Of a stretch of DNA of 64,000 nt, positions 54,665 to 64,000 are shown piece by piece; positions within the stretch are counted from its first letter, which is position 1; each line of letters opens with the position of its first letter. The stretch lies in the NCBI RefSeq assembly GCF_037975245.1, contig NC_092580.1, positions 21,562,501-21,626,500 of the forward strand, given 5' to 3'. The position numbers and the translations under genes are program-made. The notes under the pieces were generated by a model, which saw nothing but the letters and a program-made list of their open reading frames with translations, had not been told where the DNA came from and did not search any database. This DNA comes from Apostichopus japonicus. Its lineage: Eukaryota > Echinodermata > Holothuroidea > Aspidochirotida > Stichopodidae.

Positions 54665-56293
54665 AGTACTGAAGTTTATAAACATTTGTATAACACATGT
54701 GTAAAAACGATGTCAGACAATGTGCTGGACAGTAATATTTGAAGACTCCCTTAAGTAGGGTTATAGTGTTCCTGGTTTAAACACATTTAAGGCCATCGTG
54801 AAACGTGTCACAAATGACTGTACAATGCATTGCACGTTGGAACACATATAGATCAGTTTACGTAGTGTAAATTCTTACTGCAGGTCGTATCTCGAATGTG
54901 AATAACATATAACATGGCATGTTCATTCCATGTGCTATGCTGTAGCATCTTAACAGGCCATATAGGATTCATATATACTGTCATTCTCCAGATTATTTAA
55001 CAAAAAGGTTGGCGTAAAATTCCGTAAATATCTGGATGTGTACAAGAGTTATCTAATTTCTGTGTAGATCTAGACAACTGAATTATTTGTGCAAAGTGAA
55101 CATTCAGTGTTCAGTAAATCTCATAGTATGTATGCAAGGTAATGGACTTTTTTATGGACAAGATTTTTGTATCAATTGAAACTAAAGAACTTGGTAAAAT
55201 GTTATTAACTTAGCCACTTTGACAAGGTGTCTGTCTACAAAGCAGAATCAAGGACTTGTAAATTGTAATGTATACTTATTTGATTCTTTTATAACAGACA
55301 ATTATGCAGGATTTTCTTCCTCTTGCAAAAGATGTCTTATTACTCATTACAAGAAAATATTTATAAGTAAAACAAATTGCAGATGATAAAATTAAGCAAG
55401 GTTGACAGTCCTGATAGGATGAAGGGTTCGGAACGTGACCCGGCGTTCTGAAATTTAAAGCAAGTTAAAGTTTCTGTTTGTTTCTAGGTTCTCAACTAAA
55501 TCATTCTTATTATCCATTTTGCGATACTTTGTACAGTATGTTTTTTCATGTAAAGCTGTAAATTGTTGTGTTCAACATATTGTTTAAATTTACAGCTCTA
55601 GTTAACTCAGAAATTCATGTTACAGAAAAAGAATACATTTTAATTTTCATAACAGTCTATTGACTACTAACTTTCCAAGTTGTTGTGTGTGTGTACTGAT
55701 TGAACTTGATCCAAGTCCTCTTATCTTTCAGGTACCTGTTGAGTGTCTGCTCTCTGCTATTAATCTATCATGGATGATTTTGTAGAGACCTGACCATGCT
55801 CATCATCATGCGAGTGTTCAACATACGTTGTCACACTCAGGTAAATGTTTTCTTCCACACTCTTTTCCTTTTCAGTGAAATTTGTTTTCAAGTCGGAAGA
55901 AATTTAGCAGAGCTCTCAGTAAATTATTGAAATTGTTGAAATTTCTTTTTCATGATATAAATATGAAACTACACCTTTTGAAGCAGGATTTTTTTAGGTG
56001 TGGTAGGTTTGGAATGGTGGTGTATAAGTAGGATATTTGGAATGACCAAATTATGAATGATAGGTTGCAATTATTCTGTGTACGGATTCCCAGATGACAT
56101 ATTTAGGTAAGGTTATTTAATGTCTTTACTTATCACATGTAATTATGATACATAGATCAGTGTATAGTTTGAGAAGAAGTTTATCTGTGCTGGGATATTT
56201 ACCCTTGCAGTCATTTTGCTTCCTATAGTTACCACCTGACACTTCTCCACATCAGCACAATGGAGTACAGTGGTTAAGCAGCAGCTGGTAAAG
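54645..56293 (+). other. Possible 3' spliced exons of HEXIM transcripts
   Basis: GTAATG at 54645 follows 'ATCCTAG' in the final coiled coil. Acceptor 'CTTATCTTTCAG' at 55731 and donor GTAAAT at 55841 would define an exon 55732-55840; 'TTGCTTCCTATAG' and GTAAGT define another at 56229-56293. Splicing 54644 to 55732 replaces the last residues (NAVGF) by Thr-Cys-stop. These are plausible sites only; the unspliced reading is equally possible. Confidence 0.35.
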
Positions 56294-58718
56294 GTAAGTG
56301 TTCTTCCATCATTGCATGTAAATGTATAAGTGCAGTGTTTCTATTGCACTGTTACAGTCACAGGTTATCATTGGCTAGTTTTATTCAGGTCTGATATGAC
56401 AGCAAATGTTCCTTATACAGAGAGGTACTATTCGATTATTCTTCCACAGTGTATGTAATCTTGGAACGTTAAAAGGGTCGTTAACTTGTACAATACCATT
56501 GTTTCAATATAGATCTATCATAATTTGTGTTTTCCCAACAATTGATATCGCAAAATGTTGCAAGACAATCTAGCCGAAATGAGTAGTCCTCACTTTATGC
56601 AAGATGTAAATTTTGGGAAAATATCACTAAGCCACATATTGGACAAGTCACAGTTTGTTTCTTGTTAACTTAAATTAATTAATTAATTAAATTATTGAAA
56701 AACAACACTTCAGTCAATAACACCAACAGTACAAACAAAATTGAGATGTCATCTTGTAACTACAACAAGAAGGAAATGACAAATTTTCATTTTATTGGTA
56801 GAAAAATTTTGTGGTTCAAATTATCAAGATACTTTGATTTATTTGTAAAATGTTTTGTGTTAGTATCGTCATGCGATTTTAGGCTGGTTTATAATTGGCA
56901 AAAGATTTCAAGAAGAAAGGGAAAAGCTCACATCAAATTAGATATCACTGATTTTCTTAATATGGCCATAAAATAAATGGAAAACAATGGTAACAGGCTA
57001 CAGCCAAATGTGGTATGTTGTACATATAACAGATGGTGTAATGCACTTGTATGCAAGAGTCACCAAATGTATTGATCATTGGCAGTGCTGAACCAGGGTT
57101 GACCAATTATGCTCACACTGAGTTAAATCAGTGAAATTTTAGGAACTAAATTTAGTAAGAAAGCTAAAAATGACTAAACCATTTCTTAAACATGAAATGA
57201 TCAGATTAAATACATTGATCTTAATAACCAAGGGTTTTACTAATTGAATAACAAAAATTGTCAGTTACAGCAGACATGATTTCTCACAATACATGGTCCA
57301 AAAGTATTGCTATTTTAATTGTATTGCATTAAATTTATAACAATAACTGTAATCAGTGTGAACATGACATAGGATGAAAAATAAATTGATGTAGGAACAA
57401 ATGCTTAGTACATTTTGTTTATATTGTCAAAACACCAACCCAATTTCCTGTTCAAGAAATGACTATTGTGTATCCTGTAGATACCACAAAACCCTTTAAA
57501 GTTAACATACTCATGTACTTTTGACAGAGATAAAATGGAATTAAACAAATCCAAAAAATTTAAAATACTTTTATATTAGTTTAAAAAAAAGAAATCACCA
57601 ATTATTTTCAAAGCTGAAAGCATGTTCCATTTTACTGCCATTTATGTTAAGGTTTTTCATCAGTTCAAGGGCAGTATTTTGCAACAGTCTGATGGAGCGA
57701 TCGAACAGCAGTATACCTTAAGAGAGTGAAAAGTTTACTCTAATCACATATAAGACCACTAACTAAGACCATTAACTTTTAAACTTCTGATAGCTGAGGA
57801 AGTTACTTGAAGTGGTGAAGTAGTGTAAAAATGTTGTTTTTGTTAGTAATGATAGGTTTTATCTCAGTAAAGGGTCTTTCATCAAGATATTGTTCTTTTC
57901 CTTCAGTTGTCATCAGATGAAGTTGATGGCAGTATTGTTTTAGCATTTTGGAGAATTGGGAGGTTTGCTCATCGGTAGTCACAGCCATAAAGGAAAAACT
58001 GCATCGGTGTCAAATAGCTGCTGTGTCAAATTCTCAACTTTCAGTGCTTCGACCTTGACTCAATATCTACTTGAGTGAAAAAAGAACTTATCATCAATTA
58101 AAGTTCCCTCTCTTGGTATATGACTCACTCGTACAGAGCCATGGAGGAAGACAGTGTGTCATACAGTAATAAGTGTCTGGGCTCATCAAACCTGCCCAGA
58201 CATAAACAGAAGGCAAGAAAGGCTTGAGAATGACCTGTTGACTAACCATGGAGGGAGGATTTGTACCCATTTACTGAACAAGACAAACAAATAAGGTATC
58301 ACATGTGTTTTGTGCCATCCGTAGGGTCATGCTTTGACAGCAACAGTGGCATTTTACTGAGTGGCATTGTACTGGTAGGAACAGTACAGTACTCATCAGG
58401 AGGTGTCTGTTATATTTAATTGACGAGGAAACAAGACAAACAGTCAGATATATTATTACTTAACTGAGTCTCATGTTTATTGCAAGCATACTCTTGTCTA
58501 AATCAGTATTTAGTAAAGTGAGGTGGCATATACCTTTTAGAAACCACTACTAAAGTGCCAACCATCTACAAAGTATTACAGAGTTTTGAGGAGTGGATCA
58601 ACTTCTCCGATTAAAGTAGTACTCTAAAAGATTAAGTCAGGGAAGTATGAAATTTTGAATATTATAGCAACTGCAGTGAAGCTGTTTAAAGTAAACAAGA
58701 CTTCTTGCTTAGTACAAC
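56294..58718. other. Intergenic DNA downstream of HEXIM
   Basis: AT-rich unique sequence with a short (AATT)n run near 56672-56690. No exon, RNA gene or substantial repeat recognised. Confidence 0.5.
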
Positions 58719-58749
58719 CATGGAGCTATAATCTGTTTATAGCTCCATG
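58719..58749. repeat. Mini-hairpin module, copy D (CATGGAGCTATAA type)
   Basis: A 13-bp perfect stem, CATGGAGCTATAA/TTATAGCTCCATG, around TCTGT. It is the inverse orientation of the module at 41475-41507 (loop ACAGA) and is flanked by the same 'TACAACC' sequence on both sides. Confidence 0.9.
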
Positions 58750-58920
58750 ATACAACCTGGCGAGATTACTACTTGCTGCACTGGTTATGTAATGTTTACC
58801 AGAAATAATACAATACATAATATATTTATTGCAAAATTTCACAACTTGATACTGCAAAAGAATTTTTTTTTTTTTAATATGGAAATTGTTGTCTTTCAAA
58901 GCAATATCTAATGGGTCCTT

Positions 58921-58985
58921 AAGATGTGGCAAGACGTCCCCGAATCCGGGGACAATTCCCAGGTTAAATCTGTCCGTGGATTTGA
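58921..58985 (+). repeat. Dispersed 'AGACGTCCCC' repeat, copy 1
   Basis: Begins 'GGCAAGACGTCCCCGAATCC' followed by 'GGGGACAATTCCC' and 'TTAAATCTGTCCG'. A related copy in inverse orientation is at 63447-63530. Probably an old transposon fragment; I cannot name the family. Confidence 0.45.
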
Positions 58986-60079
58986 TGTTCTATACTTCGA
59001 ATATCCCCAGATTTACAGAAAGGCCCTGAATAAATGCATTTCAACTTGTTCAGTCTTCCTTTCGGAGTGACAGATGAATGTAAACTGCGATTGTTAACAA
59101 ACTTTCTACAAACTTAAAGGTAGCCAAGATCAGATCATTCAATATTTTGAAAACTTGTGCATCAAATGAAAGCAAACAATTGTTTGCTCTAACAGTAGAG
59201 ATTACATTATTTAAGATGCCCTGAATTGACTACTAAATTTATCATTTTCAATTTTCCAATGGGATAGGAGTGTCACAAGTACAGATCTAACAATCAAATA
59301 TTGCACATCAGTTGGCATAACAGTATGTATACCTATGCTTACGGATCAGCCTTAACAAGCACAAGAATTCTGTTGTTATTTATTGGTCAAAAGTCATGAC
59401 AGGCCAACAAAGGTTGAAGTCATAAAACTTGGTAAACACAAGTGTTGCAATTGGCTCCACCTTACTAAGTTCACAATATGCATACTTTTTGAAGAAGTCA
59501 TTGGAGGTCACCAGAGGTAAACATGAATACCTCAAAAGTGAAGTGTGTAGGATTCATCTTAGTGAGTTCCAGAACTCTATTGTGATGTCTTTTGCAGTGA
59601 AAATACTGTGTAATATTATGTGCAATGTATTGTTAGACAGTCACATAAAACGTGGCTTTTTGGTCGCTTCACTTTTTGGTACTGTCAATATCCCAAAAAT
59701 GATATGTATGAATTGTAGTTATTTTTGGGGTGGCTGTGCAACGTATCTAGGCCGCTTAGAGACCTTTTTAAAAGAAAGGGGAACGAACCAGTTTCACCCA
59801 AGCATCTGGCGAAGTCCTTTGGTATGGATTGCTCTGTCAGTCCTTGAACCGAGCCTATCATGATCATCCAATAGTTCATAGACATGGCATAGGCTAATCG
59901 TTGCACTATTTTGGTTCCCGGAGGATAATATTTGTTTGTTACTTATCTACTCCCACCTGCATTTAAGGAACTGAAAAGGAATAGAGAACTTATCACTCTG
60001 CCACAAGACCTGTTGAGAAATAGTGTTCATTCGTAATATTTCAGCTTCATAGGGGGGGGGGGAGAATCAAAATGCTCTG
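58986..60079. other. Intergenic DNA
   Basis: A 144-codon open frame (59429-59863, plus) has no domain, start context or splice support and I do not call it a gene. It overlaps a segment with repeated 'GTCAAAAGTCATGACAGG'-like words, suggesting old repeats. A G-run is at 60050-60061. Confidence 0.4.
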
Positions 60080-60165
60080 AAGTTTGAACCCTAGACAAGG
60101 AATTTTTCTGACTCATTTGGTTACAGAGCACTAACCACTGTGTCACAGTAACTGTTGAAAAGTTG
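60080..60165 (-). repeat. Degenerate tRNA-like (SINE-like) sequence, antisense
   Basis: On the minus strand 'TGACACAGTGGTTAG' resembles an internal promoter A box and 'TAGGGTTCAAACTT' a B box, at tRNA-like spacing. A second, more decayed relative is at about 60340-60430 ('TGCCACAGTAGTTGG' and 'GAATTCAAACCCC'). The acceptor stem and cloverleaf are not intact, so this is not a functional tRNA. Confidence 0.4.
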
Positions 60166-60339
60166 TTATAGTTTCCAATATTTTACCCTCAGAATGACAA
60201 ATTAAATGCTCCTTTTGGTGGTTTGAGTCCAAGACATGGAGGTTGCCTGGTGTTCAGTTTTGCAGCACTAATTTTGCTTGTCTCTTACATTAGAACCATA
60301 AGAAATGCAATCAGTTGGAGTGGAACAGAAGGATCAAAA

Positions 60340-60430
60340 TTCTCTCTCTGGGGTTTGAATTCAAGATATGAAGGTTGTCTATGGTTTTCAGGAACAGTGT
60401 ACCAACTACTGTGGCACAGTAACTTTCAAT
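60340..60430 (-). repeat. Second degenerate tRNA-like (SINE-like) sequence
   Basis: See the copy at 60080. A/B-box-like words are present on the minus strand at similar spacing, with more mutations. A fragment of a third copy may lie at 60215-60250. Confidence 0.33.
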
Positions 60431-60810
60431 TAAATGTGTTTCTAATGTTTGGTCCTCAAAATGCCCCAAGTATATACCTTTGGAGCAGCACTGAGTTATA
60501 CAGCACTGAAAAGTGAGTTCAAAGTGTAATTCCATTAACCTGGTTTACGTATCATATTAAAAAAGAAACAACTATCTCTCCCCAAATATTATCAACAGTA
60601 AGTAATCATTGCAAATTGTAAACTAGACTCATTTTTCTTTTTACAGCAAACGGTGGTTTATTTTATTTCATTTTGCTACGCACTGAAAGGACCCCTGTAG
60701 TACTTGTATGTCACAGAATACCATTAACTTGACATACTGTGTATAAGAGGGAGGGGGTGTGGGTATCTGTATATTTCACCACAGAAAAGAGAATAAAGAC
60801 AAACAAAGCA

Positions 60811-60829
60811 TTTTATTTTTATTATTTTA
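60811..60829 (-). terminator. Polyadenylation signals of a minus-strand gene
   Basis: On the minus strand, overlapping 'AATAAAATAATAAAAATAAA' directly follows the candidate terminal exon at 60827-60886, giving up to three AATAAA-type signals in 20 nt. Confidence 0.6.
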
Positions 60830-60886
60830 TTCTGGTTCTCTGATCTCCACTAACATCTCTTCTTCTGACTGGTACTTACAGTAAAC
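60827..60886 (-). CDS. Unknown gene, terminal exon candidate
   Basis: The strong acceptor 'AACCCTTTTTTCAG' is followed by two possible frames. In the phase left by exon 4 it reads 'FTVSTSQKKRC' and stops at 60850. In phase 0 it reads 'VYCKYQSEEEMLVEIREPE' and stops at 60827-60829, overlapping polyadenylation signals. The second frame looks more protein-like but needs a different upstream junction. Confidence 0.45.
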   Translation of the reverse strand, partial: VYCKYQSEEEMLVEIREPE

Positions 60887-62153
60887 CTGAAAAAAGGGTT
60901 ATACTGTAATTTAACATATTGTACCATCTGACAACCCATGCCTTCCCATCAAAACAGATTGAAAAATAACCTTAGATCATCCCTGCTGTGGAATGAAGGG
61001 TTTTCAGCATCGATTGCAGCATTACCAGATCAGTTTTAGAAACACGATAGCAAATAAACCGATTGTCAAACAGACACTTCTAAAGGATACTATTACCTGT
61101 CATTAATTTTGAAGATCAAATATACCAAAATACTCACGATTGAGAGGGTAAACAAACAACTAAAAACATCAATACCTGTCAATCAAACTTTAGAGAGTGA
61201 AAAACATTAGCACGTCATTAAATTTGATAAGCTTTAAGTCTAAGTGAATGCGAGGTGTATCTATACCACTAAGACACACCTACATTTTGCCAGATCATTA
61301 GCAAATAATTTTTTCATTCTCTTGTGATAACTTTATTGCGTAGTGATTTCTTTCACAGGAAAAAGCGCTTCTGGACTTTTTTCACATTCCTTCTTTTCTT
61401 TCTTGAAGTGAAAACCTACTTATCGAGTAAATTTATTACATCCATATATGGGACTTGAGTATCATGTCATAAGTTTTTGACCAAACTCAAAACCAACTCT
61501 TTTATTGTACCACTATAGGGATATTACCTGTAGCATTTTGTTATGATACCAGTTCTTGCCTTAAATTCCTTTGCAAATTTATGCAGCTTGTTCAATTCAT
61601 TCGGCAACCTTGCCAAAGTATTACACAAAGTAAGATTGCAATTGATCATCAAACTAATACACCTTTCTAGAATTCTTCATCTAATGACAGTTAAGGAACA
61701 AACAATTTACCCATGAATCTGATCAAATCCTGAACAGCTTGTGGACCAGACACACGGGTACTAGTGTTCTGCCTTAGACGTTCCGTAGTTCACATGATTG
61801 CTGATATTGTGTACACAGATGTACATGAATGTCATGATTGCATCTCATTCGGTCATGACTGAATTTTCTTCTGATCATTTACCTACTTCAGTGGTTATTT
61901 ATGTATTTTACTCGATAAATAGGTATATTTATGCCAAAATAGCATTTTTTATACTCACTATCAGGCTGATCTGAGAATGCCTTCAAAAGTGCTTTCATGT
62001 ATTCATTGCTTTCACAAGTTCTAATAGGTACACTTTATCTACTCAAATGATAGTACTAGGTTGTACTTACTGTTCTATGCCACACACAAGAAAAATCCCA
62101 CTGGTATGCCGAAATTGGTATGCCAAAATGAGAACGCTTTCAAAAATTGCCAT
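60827..62153 (-). CDS. Unrecognised minus-strand gene, five small phase-compatible exons
   Basis: Proposed exons, minus strand: 62071-62153 (opens with ATG), 61955-62020, 61711-61772, 61528-61608, and a last exon starting at 60886. The first two join across a 50-bp intron (GTAAGT...TATTAG) in perfect phase. Encoded: 'MAIFESVLILAYQFRHTSGI' 'FLVCGIEQTCESNEYMKALL' 'KAFSDQPD', then 'QNTSTRVSGPQAVQDLIRF', then 'LPNELNKLHKFAKEFKARTG' 'IITKCY'. I recognise no family. Weak points: the donor after exon 2 must be GTATAA rather than the better GTGAGT four bases away, and the donor after exon 3 is poor (GTTTGT rather than the GTAAAT at 61710). Upstream exons may exist. Confidence 0.4.
61528..61608 (-). 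CDS. Unknown gene, exon 4 candidate
   Basis: Frame 'LPNELNKLHKFAKEFKARTG' 'IITKCY' between 'TAATACTTTGGCAAG' and GTAATA. It is Lys-rich and likely helical. Confidence 0.4.
61711..61772 (-). CDS. Unknown gene, exon 3 candidate
   Basis: Frame 'QNTSTRVSGPQAVQDLIRFM' between 'ACGGAACGTCTAAG' and GTAAAT. The acceptor lacks a strong pyrimidine tract. Confidence 0.35.
61955..62020 (-). CDS. Unknown gene, exon 2 candidate
   Basis: The acceptor 'GTGTACCTATTAG' is followed by the frame 'TCESNEYMKALLKAFSDQPD'. It ends at GTATAA (61954) or, four bases earlier, at GTGAGT. Other frames are closed. Confidence 0.45.
62071..62153 (-). CDS. Unknown gene, exon 1 candidate
   Basis: 83 nt from ATG to GTAAGT. 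An alternative view: the exon begins at 62216 after 'AACTTCTCCAAG', reading 'EKLKDSIHKLSGLCYLVHHQ' 'DGNF' and then hitting TGA. Removing one T from the run at 62141-62145 would join that frame to 'ESVLILAYQF...'. This may be a one-base assembly error or a pseudogene lesion. Confidence 0.42.
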
Positions 62154-62216
62154 CTTGATGGTGCACAAGATAGCAGAGACCAGACAGTTTGTGAATACTA
62201 TCTTTCAATTTCTCAA

Positions 62217-62864
62217 CTTGGAGAAGTTATCTTCACAAAGTCAATCCACACACATGTCAATGGACCGAGCTGATTATTTCATTTCTCCAATACCATTAAT
62301 TTACTGCATCCACTAACAATTCATGACCTAGGTGTTTCTCAGGAATATAAGTCTACACTGCCCCAGGCATAGAAACAATAGTATTAAAGTAGGTACTTGA
62401 CTTTTTCATTAACCCACACTGGCTGCAATTGAGTTGTATTTCTTACACCAATTATGTCAAACCATCACTCCGAGGCGAAACCAAAGTACTTCAGTCTGCT
62501 ATCTCGCTAGTCTGGTCAATTTCTCCAAACCCAGATGCAATACATGTCTATCAGCATGTAAAAATATTGTATTACTTTTGTTTTTACGAGCACTGATAGG
62601 TACACTTTAACTGCTGGAATTATAGCTACTATGCCAGAAGCACCACTCTTAAATAAAATCCTGCTACATTGAGACAAGACAACTATCCCAGACTTGTCTA
62701 TTAGGTAGATCATACAAGCATAGGATAGTTAGCTGGGTCTTTCAGCTGGAACCCACAGATCACCTTCATCTTGAAGTATAATAGTCATCCCCTTATCATC
62801 CCGTTGATGATGCAAGCATGATCAACTCCCAACACCAGGGCGCTCATCTATAGATGGCCTACTG
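62217..62864. other. Between candidate minus-strand exons
   Basis: No firm feature. On the minus strand about 62734-62790 a short frame reads 'MTIILQDEGDLWVPAERPS' before a stop; it looks coding but lacks a good acceptor. Confidence 0.3.
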
Positions 62865-62977
62865 TTACGTCTGAATTATCTGTTTCTTGCTGTCATAGAT
62901 GTATCTTTTAAACTGGAGATGTATTTTGATTGGCTGTTGATGTGTTTGTGCTGGTGGATCTGGAACAGCTGCATCAT
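62865..62977 (-). CDS. Candidate terminal exon of an unknown minus-strand gene
   Basis: The acceptor 'CCATTTTATCATTTCAG' is followed by a frame entered after one base of a codon: 'DAAVPDPPAQTHQQPIKIHL' 'QFKRYIYDSKKQIIQT' and TAA. A Pro-rich stretch followed by a charged tail suggests a genuine C-terminus. Earlier exons would lie at higher coordinates, partly outside the window; I could not find the preceding one. Family unknown. Confidence 0.45.
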
Positions 62978-64000
62978 CTGAAATGATAAAATGGAATGAA
63001 CTATTGCTAAACCACACACTGAGAATTTATACACTGTATTTATGTATGTATACATATTGATCCACTTTAGTACAAGAATTATATTGTTTATGTGGAGTTT
63101 GAAGTTCTGAAAACCTCATAAACACAGTAACTCCTACAGTTTTGTAAGTACAAGAACCCAATCATTTTGTGGTGGTCAATGGATATTTTACGTCTGAAAA
63201 ACTTTGAAATTTATGATTACCATAAGACTCCAGGGACAACATATTGATGTTGACATCAAGGGTTGTATCTACACTATGCGATTCAATGGATGAGTGGGAT
63301 ATTGAGATCTCGATGTCTGATGATGCTATGTTTCAAGAAAGATGGTCAAATGCCCAGGTCTCTACATTCTATAGAAACAGGCATCGTGTTTTTTTCAAAT
63401 TTACATTATTTTTGGCCTTTTTCAAATTTGGATATGATCAGTGACAGTACATGAAATCCAGGGACAATTCCGGGAAACTTTTAATTCGGGGAAGGTCCGT
63501 TAAATCTACTGGGGACGTCTGGTCACCCTATTGTTAATATGATTACACCAACACTAGAGCAAAGATAATGTGTAGATCCACCATAGTGAGTAAAAGAAAC
63601 CCAAGTCTTTCTGTGACTATGCTAGGTCAACAGAGGACAATATATTCAATCTCTTACAAGCAAGATAACTAGAAAAGTCGTGATTGGATGTAAACTTCAT
63701 ACATGTTATGTACAAGAACCTTCCTGCCAACAGTGGTCCAAGCTTGCAAATAAATTCTTCAGGTTTACACTAAAACTGTTCCCGTAGGAAATGTGGGAAG
63801 GAATCACCTATTCTGTTGACTTTTGAATTTCTATAAGATGAAAACTATCTCATGTGGCAATCGGTAATTAGGTATCTCGGGATATCAAATGAACATTCTT
63901 TCACATTTCCTTTGCCAGTGGTATTCCATGTCATTTCTTTGTTTGTGGCCACGAAATTTACCAAACATTCCCAGTCTTCAAGATTTATGAGCGAGGTACT
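62978..64000. other. Window end, no firm feature
   Basis: Probably intron or flank of the minus-strand gene ending at 62865. A plus-strand frame around 63244-63352 ('DSMDEWDIEISMSDDAMFQE') is open but unsupported. A dispersed repeat lies at 63447-63530. Confidence 0.4.
63447..63530 (-). repeat. Dispersed 'AGACGTCCCC' repeat, copy 2
   Basis: On the minus strand begins 'GGTGACCAGACGTCCCC' and continues through 'GATTTAACGGACC' and 'CCCGGAATTGTCCCTGG'. Related to 58921-58985, in inverse orientation. Confidence 0.45.

Noticed and set aside
59429-59863. 144-codon open frame
   Set aside because: No domain, poor composition, no splice or promoter context, and local repeat-like words.
60080-60165. 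Functional tRNA gene
   Set aside because: Box-like words exist, but no acceptor stem or intact cloverleaf could be drawn.
63244-63444. Plus-strand frame 'DSMDEWDIEISMSDDAMFQE'
   Set aside because: Open and acidic but without a recognisable family or a matching exon neighbour; kept only as a note.

Overview
This is an AT-rich, intron-rich, repeat-dense stretch of animal nuclear DNA. All clear genes are spliced (GT-AG) and belong to metazoan families: a MAGI-type multi-PDZ scaffold, UBL4A, a C2H2 zinc-finger protein and HEXIM. Short introns, many small foldback/MITE-like elements and minisatellites, and a 'GGCGCGTA' terminal-inverted-repeat element point to a non-vertebrate animal, most likely a marine deuterostome such as an echinoderm. 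That taxonomic guess is an inference from style, not proof.

Layout. (1) 1-25.4 kb, plus strand: 3' half of a MAGI gene. PDZ3 (exons 6551 and 11738), PDZ4 (13202, 14127), linker exons including one long Pro/Arg/Gln-rich exon (17737), PDZ5 (18772, 19594), two near-identical 39-nt microexons (20148, 20548) and a terminal exon ending at 25387. All junction phases agree. A possible internal first exon lies at 5789-5957. The introns carry four kinds of local amplification: a 200-bp array that copies an exon end with its splice donor, a 13-copy GTAC-rich array, a foldback element with a perfect 71-bp stem, and a 37-bp hairpin minisatellite. (2) 25.4-37.6 kb: no recognised gene; a 301-bp MITE with perfect 117-bp inverted repeats and several minisatellites. 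(3) 37.66-40.58 kb, minus strand: complete four-exon UBL4A. (4) 40.6-44.7 kb: repeats, including a 707-bp TTAA-flanked element with nested hairpins. (5) 44.8-51.0 kb, plus strand: a five-exon gene with an acidic N-terminus (two duplicated exons) and eight C2H2 fingers, followed by about 2 kb of decayed finger modules. (6) 53.56-54.66 kb, plus strand: a HEXIM-like gene with a CRE palindrome upstream. (7) 54.7-64 kb: mostly non-coding repeats, plus a minus-strand set of small phase-compatible exons (62.15-60.83 kb) of an unrecognised gene, and a separate candidate terminal exon (62.9 kb).

How the genes work together: they are functionally unrelated neighbours: junctional/synaptic scaffolding (MAGI), tail-anchored protein triage (UBL4A), DNA binding (zinc finger) and P-TEFb control (HEXIM). 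No operon-like or cluster logic is visible. The most interesting material is the MAGI splicing architecture (duplicated microexons and three separate duplications touching splice sites), the modular three-finger repeat with its trail of dead fingers, and a dispersed family of miniature hairpins.
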